11,935 nt of DNA from Cyclobacteriaceae bacterium (GTDB taxonomy: Bacteria > Bacteroidota > Bacteroidia > Cytophagales > Cyclobacteriaceae): the NCBI GenBank assembly GCA_025455445.1, contig JALOMN010000019.1, positions 1 through 11,935 on the forward strand. The letters are read 5' to 3'. This document shows, piece by piece, positions 7,746 through 11,935 of this stretch. Every line of letters starts with the position of its first letter. Within the stretch, counting starts at the first letter, position 1. The translations under genes and the position numbers were made by a program. Below the pieces are notes generated by a model. It did not search any database and had not been told where the DNA came from. It saw nothing but the letters and a program-made list of their open reading frames with translations.

Positions 7746-8093
7746 TTAGAATTTTAATCCACCTTCTCTGGCACCTTCAGCCAAAGCCTTAATATTTCCA
7801 TGATAGAGATAACCATTGCGGTCAAATACAATTTCTTTCACACCGCTGGCGACTGCTTTTTCAGCAACTTTCTTTCCAACAGTTTTAGAGATTTCCATAT
7901 TTAAGCCACCCTTCTTATCAAGTTCAATTGATGAACTAGATGTGATTGTATGTCCTTTTGAGTCATCAATGATTTGGGCATAGATCACTTTGTTGCTGCG
8001 GAACACAGAAAGGCGTGGGCGCTCTGACGTTCCCTCCAGCTTTTTGCGGATTCCTTTCTTAATCCTGGTTCTTCTATCTTTAATGTTTGCCAT
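7746..8093 (-). CDS. rplR: 50S ribosomal protein L18 (uL18)
   Basis: uL18 binds 5S rRNA in the central protuberance, together with uL5. The 115 residues have a basic N-terminal segment ([20 protein letters not shown]), the core strand [19 protein letters not shown] (25-43) and the conserved end [20 protein letters not shown] and REGGLKF (89-115). The length is normal for bacteria. It lies 13 nt after rplF and 6 nt before rpsE. No Shine-Dalgarno sequence is visible. Confidence 0.99.
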   Translation of the reverse strand: MANIKDRRTRIKKGIRKKLEGTSERPRLSVFRSNKVIYAQIIDDSKGHTITSSSSIELDKKGGLNMEISKTVGKKVAEKAVASGVKEIVFDRNGYLYHGNIKALAEGAREGGLKF

Positions 8094-8106
8094 GATTAAC
8101 TAAATT

Positions 8107-8664
8107 TTATTTAGCAGCTGCTTTACCTGCTTTTCTACGTACATATTCTCCCACGAAGCGGATACCTTTTCCTTTATAAGGTTCCACACTACGCAACGAC
8201 TTAATTTTTGCCGCTACCTGACCAATCAATTGCTTATCGATGCCTTCAAGGAAAATCATAGGATTTTGTCCTTTTTCCTGGCTGGCTGTAACTTTCAATT
8301 CTGATGGAACACCCAGAATCACACTGTGTGAGTATCCCAAACTTAAATCGAGAACGTTATTTTGAGCGGAGGCTTTGTAACCTACACCAATAAGTTCAAG
8401 TTGTCTTTTATATCCATTGCTGACACCTTCAATCATGTTGGCAATTAGCGAACGATATAAACCGTGCATTGCCTTATGGCGCTTTTGTTCAGTAGGACGA
8501 TGAACCAGAATTTGGCCATCTTCCAAAGTCACTTTAAAATCAGTGTCAATGGCTTGTTTTAATTCACCCTTAGGACCCTTTACGGTCACCAGATGATCAG
8601 CTTCCGAAAAGGAAAATGTTACGCCTTTGGGAAGTGGAATGGGTAATCTACCTATACGTGACAT
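8107..8664 (-). CDS. rplF: 50S ribosomal protein L6 (uL6)
   Basis: uL6 binds 23S rRNA near the sarcin-ricin loop and the factor-binding site. The 185 residues show two similar alpha/beta domains (about 1-82 and 83-175). The start MSRIGRLPIPLPKGV and the C-terminal signature EPYKGKGIRFVGEYVRRKAGK (161-181) are typical. It lies 10 nt after rpsH and 13 nt before rplR, as in spc operons generally. The last residues (AAAK) form a short variable tail. Confidence 0.99.
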   Translation of the reverse strand: MSRIGRLPIPLPKGVTFSFSEADHLVTVKGPKGELKQAIDTDFKVTLEDGQILVHRPTEQKRHKAMHGLYRSLIANMIEGVSNGYKRQLELIGVGYKASAQNNVLDLSLGYSHSVILGVPSELKVTASQEKGQNPMIFLEGIDKQLIGQVAAKIKSLRSVEPYKGKGIRFVGEYVRRKAGKAAAK

Positions 8665-8674
8665 AACCTAAGAT

Positions 8675-9079
8675 TTAATAAACGTAACATAATACTTCAC
8701 CACCCACATTTAGGGCTTTAGCTTCCTTGTCAGTAATCACACCTTTCGAAGTGGAAAGAATTGCGATACCGAGGCCGTTAAGCACACGAGGTAAGCTGTC
8801 AGCACCTTTGTACTGGCGCAATCCAGGTGAACTGATACGCTGCAATACTGTAATCGCAGGTTCTTTTGTATCTGGATTATACTTCAAGGCAATTTTAATG
8901 CTGCCTTGCTTGTTTTGGGTTTCTTCAAACTTGTAGTTGAGAATATAGCCCTTGTCAAAAAGTACCTTGGTTACCTCCTTTTTGATGTTGGATGCAGGCA
9001 CCTCTACCACGCGGTGACGAGCCTTCAAGGCGTTGCGTAACCGGGTTAAATAATCTGCTATTGGATCCGTTGTTTTCAT
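8675..9079 (-). CDS. rpsH: 30S ribosomal protein S8 (uS8)
   Basis: uS8 binds the central domain of 16S rRNA and is needed for early 30S assembly; in E. coli it also represses the spc operon by binding mRNA near the rplE start. The 134 residues start [17 protein letters not shown], where the [18 protein letters not shown] N-terminus is diagnostic, and contain the C-terminal signature [19 protein letters not shown] (102-120) followed by GGEVLCYVY. Unlike its neighbours it is preceded by a 152-nt gap containing a promoter-like element and a hairpin, so it is likely the first gene of an internal transcript. The ATG at 9079 lacks a Shine-Dalgarno sequence but has an A-rich stretch before it. Confidence 0.99.
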   Translation of the reverse strand: MKTTDPIADYLTRLRNALKARHRVVEVPASNIKKEVTKVLFDKGYILNYKFEETQNKQGSIKIALKYNPDTKEPAITVLQRISSPGLRQYKGADSLPRVLNGLGIAILSTSKGVITDKEAKALNVGGEVLCYVY

Positions 9080-9090
9080 TTTACTTATTT

Positions 9091-9118
9091 AAAAAGCAAA
9101 CCCGTTTTTTTGAACGGG
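9091..9118 (-). terminator. Terminator-like hairpin before rpsH
   Basis: On the minus strand CCCGTT pairs with AACGGG around a 6-nt A-rich loop, followed by TTTGCTTTTT. This has the layout of an intrinsic terminator, although the T run is interrupted and the stem is only 6 bp. It lies 11 nt before the rpsH ATG and immediately after the promoter at 9122-9152. It could weaken read-through from rpsN, or act as a 5'-end hairpin on transcripts starting at that promoter. The choice is not decided by the sequence. Confidence 0.6.
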
Positions 9119-9121
9119 CTG

Positions 9122-9152
9122 CAAAGATATATAACAATTTCTGTTATTCAAA
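9122..9152 (-). promoter_or_regulatory. Internal promoter before rpsH, Bacteroidota type
   Basis: On the minus strand TTTG (9152-9149) is followed after 19 nt by TATCTTTG (9129-9122). This matches the Bacteroidota primary sigma pattern TTTG-N19-TAnnTTTG exactly in both boxes and spacing. It lies in the only long gap of the cluster. Transcription would start near 9116-9120, about 37-41 nt before the rpsH ATG. Confidence 0.75.
9131..9147. repeat. Short dyad between promoter boxes
   Basis: ATAACA and TGTTAT form a 6-bp inverted repeat with a 5-nt spacer, placed exactly between the -33 and -7 boxes of the rpsH promoter. A further CTGTTAT (9153-9159) directly repeats 9141-9147, with the -33 box between the copies. 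The position suits an operator, but the arms are AT-rich and short, so chance is possible. Confidence 0.35.
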
Positions 9153-9169
9153 CTGTTATCTGGTTTCGT

Positions 9170-9186
9170 CCCGAAAACTTATCGGG
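9170..9186. repeat. Small GC-rich hairpin in the rpsN-rpsH gap
   Basis: CCCGA and TCGGG pair across a 7-nt loop. The stem stands out as GC-rich in AT-rich spacer DNA and lies upstream of the promoter, so it would be present only in transcripts reading through from rpsN. There is no T run after it on either strand, so it is not an intrinsic terminator. The function is unknown. Confidence 0.4.
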
Positions 9187-9231
9187 GGCCGACCTTGATA
9201 CTCAGCAGCTAATATGTTTAATAAAGCCGTT

Positions 9232-9501
9232 TTACCAGCTTGCTTTTGTCAAGCCTGGAATCTTTCCATCGCTTGCCAATTGGCGGAACTGGTTACGGCA
9301 TACTCCAAATTTACTCATGTAACCTCTGGGGCGACCGGTAAGTTTACATCTGCTATGCAAACGCACGGAAGATGAACTGCGTGGAAGTTTGTCTAATCCA
9401 ACCCAGTCACCAGCTTCTTTCAAAGCCTTGCGTTTAGCAGCATAACGAGCTACCAGTTTCTCCTTCTTCTTGTCTCTTGCGATGATTGATAATTTTGCCA
9501 T
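9232..9501 (-). CDS. rpsN: 30S ribosomal protein S14 (uS14), zinc-free 89-residue form
   Basis: uS14 is in the 30S head near the A site and is a late assembly protein. The 89 residues start [20 protein letters not shown] and end in the conserved part [20 protein letters not shown] (51-70) followed by [19 protein letters not shown]. The zinc form (about 61 residues) has two CxxC pairs; here only the isolated Cys52 and Cys68 occur, so this is the longer cysteine-poor type. It lies 4 nt after rplE, and after its stop comes the 152-nt non-coding gap. It is therefore probably the last gene of the upstream tight block. Confidence 0.99.
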   Translation of the reverse strand: MAKLSIIARDKKKEKLVARYAAKRKALKEAGDWVGLDKLPRSSSSVRLHSRCKLTGRPRGYMSKFGVCRNQFRQLASDGKIPGLTKASW

Positions 9502-9505
9502 CGAA

Positions 9506-10060
9506 TCAATTGTTTTTATTTACGAAGGGCATACCAAGTGCTTTCAACAACTCATAGCTTTCTTCATCGCTATTAGCGGAAGTCACAAAGGTGATATCCA
9601 TACCATTAATCTTACTTACCTTTTCGATTGAAATCTCAGGGAATATGATTTGCTCTTTTACACCCAGTGTGTAATTACCGCGTCCATCAAATCCTTTGTC
9701 GCTCACTCCTTTGAAATCACGCACCCGGGGCAACGCAACATTCATCAAACGATCTAAAAACTCATACATGCGATCACCACGCAAAGTTACCTTTGCACCA
9801 ATTGCCTGGTCAAAGCGCAATTTGAAGTTTGAGATATCTTTTTTGGAACGGGTAGCAACCGCTTTCTGCCCAGTGATTGTGGTGAGTTCTTCTACACCAA
9901 TATCAATTAGCTTCTTATCAGCTACTGCTGCACCAATACCTTTATTGATGGAAATCTTTTCAATTTTTGGTACCTGCATTACTGACTTATACTGAAACTT
10001 CTCTTTCAGCGCAGGAACGATTTCCTTCAGGTACTTTTCTTTTAATCTTGGAGTTGCCAT
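9506..10060 (-). CDS. rplE: 50S ribosomal protein L5 (uL5)
   Basis: uL5 binds 5S rRNA in the central protuberance and contacts the P-site tRNA. The 184 residues include the N-terminal helix ([18 protein letters not shown]), [13 protein letters not shown] (31-43), the signature around [20 protein letters not shown] (81-100) and the end [22 protein letters not shown]. The length is the usual one. Its ATG overlaps the rplX stop as TAATG. In E. coli the S8 repressor site is at the start of this gene; I did not find a convincing copy of that structure here. Confidence 0.99.
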   Translation of the reverse strand: MATPRLKEKYLKEIVPALKEKFQYKSVMQVPKIEKISINKGIGAAVADKKLIDIGVEELTTITGQKAVATRSKKDISNFKLRFDQAIGAKVTLRGDRMYEFLDRLMNVALPRVRDFKGVSDKGFDGRGNYTLGVKEQIIFPEISIEKVSKINGMDITFVTSANSDEESYELLKALGMPFVNKNN

Positions 10061-10401
10061 TATTTAATAAATTCTCCTGTTTTCTTTGAATATCTCTGCA
10101 ACTTATTCTTTTCATTAAGCTTTCTACCTGTGCGGGTAGGTTTGCCAGATGAAGGCTCCAACAACATAAGGTTGCTGATGTGTATGGTACCTTCCATCTT
10201 TTTAATACCACCTTCTGGCTTGCCGGCAGATGGTTTTTGATGCTTCGTTACCATATTAATTCCTTCTACGATAGCGCGGTTTTTCTCAGCAATAATTTCT
10301 AAAACCTTGCCGGTTTTAGTTTTGTCGTCTCCGGCCAGCACCACAACCATATCGCCTTTGCGAATATGAAGTTTAGGCTGCTTATTATATTTCCTTTCCA
10401 T
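10060..10401 (-). CDS. rplX: 50S ribosomal protein L24 (uL24)
   Basis: uL24 starts assembly of the large subunit and lies near the exit of the peptide tunnel. The 113 residues carry a KOW domain at about 13-40 ([20 protein letters not shown]), then [20 protein letters not shown] (47-66) and the strand [20 protein letters not shown] (73-92). The basic C-terminus is longer than in minimal forms but within the family range. It is 2 nt after rplN, and its TAA overlaps the rplE ATG by one base. Confidence 0.99.
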   Translation of the reverse strand: MERKYNKQPKLHIRKGDMVVVLAGDDKTKTGKVLEIIAEKNRAIVEGINMVTKHQKPSAGKPEGGIKKMEGTIHISNLMLLEPSSGKPTRTGRKLNEKNKLQRYSKKTGEFIK

Positions 10402-10403
10402 GA

Positions 10404-10772
10404 TTATAAAACTTCTGGTGCTAATGAAACAATCTTCATAAACTGCTTTTCTCTTAACTCGCGCGCCACTGGCCCGAAAATGCGGGTGCCACGTGGTTCA
10501 TCCTGCGCATTTAAAAGAACGGCAGCATTATCTTCAAAACGGATATAAGAACCATCTTTTCTTCTAATCTCTTTCTTGGTTCTTACGATAACTGCTTTTG
10601 ATACAGTACCCTTCTTAATCTGACTGGTAGGTATTGCTGACTTTACAGTAACAACAATTTTATCACCTACGCTTGCAGAGCGTCTTCTTGTGCCGCCCAA
10701 CACGTGCATACACAGCACTTCTTTTGCGCCACTATTGTCTGCTACGGTAAGTCTTGATTCTGTCTGTATCAT
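10404..10772 (-). CDS. rplN: 50S ribosomal protein L14 (uL14)
   Basis: uL14 forms intersubunit bridges with 16S rRNA and is the docking site of the silencing factor RsfS. The 122 residues are exactly the usual length, from [19 protein letters not shown] through the signature [20 protein letters not shown] (63-82) to [20 protein letters not shown] and the end SLAPEVL. It lies 2 nt after rpsQ and 2 nt before rplX. Confidence 0.99.
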   Translation of the reverse strand: MIQTESRLTVADNSGAKEVLCMHVLGGTRRRSASVGDKIVVTVKSAIPTSQIKKGTVSKAVIVRTKKEIRRKDGSYIRFEDNAAVLLNAQDEPRGTRIFGPVARELREKQFMKIVSLAPEVL

Positions 10773-10774
10773 AA

Positions 10775-11035
10775 TTATTTCGCTTTTTCAATGATTTCTA
10801 CTAATCTCCATCTCTTGTTTTTGCTGAGTGGACGTGTCTCCATGATGCGCACAGTATCACCAATACCAGCCTCATTCTTTTCATCATGAGCCATTAACTT
10901 GGTAGTCTTTGTCATGAACTTGCCATAGATAGGGTGCTTTACCTTACGGTTGATGGCGATAGTTATTGACTTAGTCATTTTATTACTAACCACCTTCCCT
11001 ATTCTTTCCTTTCTTAGGTTTCTTACCGTCTCCAT
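10775..11035 (-). CDS. rpsQ: 30S ribosomal protein S17 (uS17)
   Basis: uS17 is a primary 16S rRNA binding protein with an OB-fold. The 86 residues start [20 protein letters not shown], contain the strands [20 protein letters not shown] (21-40) and the signature [20 protein letters not shown] (59-78), and end VEIIEKAK. It lies 6 nt after rpmC and 2 nt before rplN. Confidence 0.99.
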   Translation of the reverse strand: METVRNLRKERIGKVVSNKMTKSITIAINRKVKHPIYGKFMTKTTKLMAHDEKNEAGIGDTVRIMETRPLSKNKRWRLVEIIEKAK

Positions 11036-11041
11036 GGAAAA

Positions 11042-11236
11042 TTACTTTTGAGTTTCTTTAGCTTTTAATTCAGTTTTCAATCGTGCAATGAGTTTCCGGG
11101 CTTCTCTGATTCTCATTGGGTTTTCGATAGCAGAAACCTGGTGTGCAAACTTCAACTTTCTTAAAGTCTCTGACTCCTGGCCAATTTTCTCATTGAGCTC
11201 TACTACGGATAAACCTTTTATTTCTACGTTTTTCAT
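11042..11236 (-). CDS. rpmC: 50S ribosomal protein L29 (uL29)
   Basis: uL29 is a two-helix hairpin protein at the peptide tunnel exit, near the docking site of SRP and trigger factor. The 64 residues are of normal length: [20 protein letters not shown] for the first helix and [20 protein letters not shown] for the turn and second helix. The ATG overlaps the rplP stop as ATGA (11233-11236), which points to coupled translation. It lies 6 nt before rpsQ. Confidence 0.98.
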   Translation of the reverse strand: MKNVEIKGLSVVELNEKIGQESETLRKLKFAHQVSAIENPMRIREARKLIARLKTELKAKETQK

Positions 11237-11664
11237 TTTACTACTTGTTCTACGTAATCTCTTCTAACTGTAAAGCGTGTTTTGATTGGTAATTTTCCAT
11301 CAGCCAATGCCAACGCTTCTTTTGCTGTAGCCATGTTTACACCACCTGCTTCAAACAGAATAGTTCCTGGCTTTATAACTGCTACCCAATATTCTGGAGC
11401 ACCTTTACCCTTACCCATACGAACTTCTGCGGGCTTGCGAGTAATTGGCTTGTCCGGGAAAATTCTAATCCACACCTGACCTTCGCGCTTCATGGCGCGG
11501 GTCACGGCAACCCTGGCGGCTTCTAACTGCCGCGCAGTAATCCAACCTGGCTCTAATGCCTTTAATGCAAATGATCCGAAAGCAATGGAGTGACCACGGG
11601 TAGCAACTCCCTTCACTTTTCCTTTCTGCATTTTTCTAAACTTGGTACGCTTCGGTTGTAACAT
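11233..11664 (-). CDS. rplP: 50S ribosomal protein L16 (uL16)
   Basis: uL16 organises the A-site tRNA region of the 50S subunit. The 143 residues start [19 protein letters not shown], carry [20 protein letters not shown] (40-59), [20 protein letters not shown] (65-84) and [10 protein letters not shown]. Arg82 in VRMGKGKG corresponds to the arginine that is hydroxylated in E. coli L16; no hydroxylase gene is in this window. It follows rpsC after 34 nt, a longer gap than most here, with no promoter boxes that I can see. Its stop overlaps the rpmC start by 4 nt. Confidence 0.99.
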   Translation of the reverse strand: MLQPKRTKFRKMQKGKVKGVATRGHSIAFGSFALKALEPGWITARQLEAARVAVTRAMKREGQVWIRIFPDKPITRKPAEVRMGKGKGAPEYWVAVIKPGTILFEAGGVNMATAKEALALADGKLPIKTRFTVRRDYVEQVVK

Positions 11665-11698
11665 GACTAATGCTTTTTACACTTATTAAACTTATTGT

Positions 11699-11935
11699 TT
11701 ATTTCTTTTTGCGATCGCCTCTTTCACCACGAGGACCTCTGTCGCTTCTCTCTCCTCTTTCGCCACGCTGGCCGCGGTCACCTCCAGGTCTTCTGCGATC
11801 TCCACCTTGTCCGCCAGGCTTAGATTCACCACCAGTAGCACCCATCATACCTACATTAGGTGATAGGTCACGCTTGCCATAAACCTCTCCTTTGAAAATC
11901 CATACTTTGATTCCAATCTTTCCGTAAACAGTCTG
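11699..11935 (-). CDS. rpsC: 30S ribosomal protein S3 (uS3), C-terminal part, Arg/Gly-rich tail
   Basis: Only the last 78 codons and the stop are inside the window; the N-terminal and KH domains lie beyond base 11935. The visible part begins QTVYGKIGIKVWIFKGEVYG, the conserved end of the S3 C-terminal domain (GVKVWIFKGE in other bacteria). S3 forms the mRNA entry channel of the 30S subunit with S4 and S5. After the core comes a tail of about 55 residues, and its last 38 or so are low-complexity, rich in Gly, Arg and Asp/Glu with RGERGER, RGPRGERGDR and a final KKK. The tail is probably disordered and may bind RNA. It is followed by a 34-nt gap and rplP. Confidence 0.97.
   Translation of the reverse strand, partial: QTVYGKIGIKVWIFKGEVYGKRDLSPNVGMMGATGGESKPGGQGGDRRRPGGDRGQRGERGERSDRGPRGERGDRKKK

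Noticed and set aside
9110..9322. Plus-strand ORFs (8992-9198, 9110-9322) across the rpsN-rpsH gap
   Set aside because: They mostly overlap conserved rpsH and rpsN on the other strand and look like random translation; the gap is better explained by the promoter and hairpins.
9987..10211. 74-residue minus-strand ORF overlapping rplX and rplE
   Set aside because: Out-of-frame shadow of two certain ribosomal protein genes joined at a TAATG.
11665..11698. Possible promoter in the rpsC-rplP gap
   Set aside because: The 34-nt gap is AT-rich but contains no TAnnTTTG on the minus strand.
11718..11790. Collagen-like Gly-x-y repeat in S3 tail as a true collagen domain or tandem repeat
   Set aside because: The glycine spacing is irregular and the DNA is not in exact repeats; it is low-complexity Arg/Gly/acidic sequence rather than a collagen triple-helix domain.
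11670..11882. Proline-rich plus-strand ORF
   Set aside because: It is the antisense reading of the Arg/Gly-rich S3 tail; its composition is a direct by-product of that repeat-like DNA.
1..11935. Hidden accessory, phage, CRISPR or defence system
   Set aside because: Essentially all sequence is taken up by conserved housekeeping genes in standard order; no direct-repeat arrays, integrase, transposase ends or tRNA genes were seen.

Overview
This window is a stretch of the S10-spc-alpha ribosomal protein supercluster of a bacterium, almost certainly a member of the Bacteroidota and possibly Cytophagales-like. All genes I can support lie on the minus strand, so the cluster reads from right (11935) to left (1). 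The evidence for Bacteroidota is the gene order, the near absence of Shine-Dalgarno sequences before the start codons, two sites matching the Bacteroidota promoter pattern (TTTG about 19 nt before TAnnTTTG), and cysteine-poor forms of L36 and S14. The base composition is moderately AT-rich and uniform, with no sign of transferred DNA.

In transcription order the genes are rpsC (3' end only), rplP, rpmC, rpsQ, rplN, rplX, rplE, rpsN, [152-nt gap with promoter and hairpin], rpsH, rplF, rplR, rpsE, rpmD, rplO, secY, map, infA, rpmJ, rpsM, rpsK, rpsD, rpoA, rplQ, [intrinsic terminator], then carA (start inside the window, 3' end cut off at base 1). rpmJ (38 codons) and rpmD (59 codons) are short but clear. 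Most intergenic gaps are 1-35 nt. Two junctions are TAATG overlaps (rplX/rplE, rplO/secY), one is an ATGA overlap (rpmC/rplP), and map/infA overlap by 22 nt with a GTG start for infA.

The products act together. They are 30S and 50S ribosomal proteins, initiation factor IF-1, the SecY translocon channel, methionine aminopeptidase acting on nascent chains, and the RNA polymerase alpha subunit. carA belongs to pyrimidine/arginine biosynthesis and is separated from the cluster by an intrinsic terminator. A promoter-like element lies just before its TTG start.

I see no phage, CRISPR, transposon, defence or other accessory system, and nothing that amounts to a new biological system. The part most worth a second look is the 152-nt non-coding gap between rpsN and rpsH. 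It holds a near-perfect Bacteroidota-type promoter, a dyad between the promoter boxes, and a terminator-like hairpin at the predicted 5' end of the resulting transcript. This suggests an internal control point for the spc half of the operon. Smaller points are the loss of zinc ligands in L36, the Arg/Gly-rich tail of S3, the Lys/Ala-rich tail of L17, and an exceptional GGAGG before rplQ.
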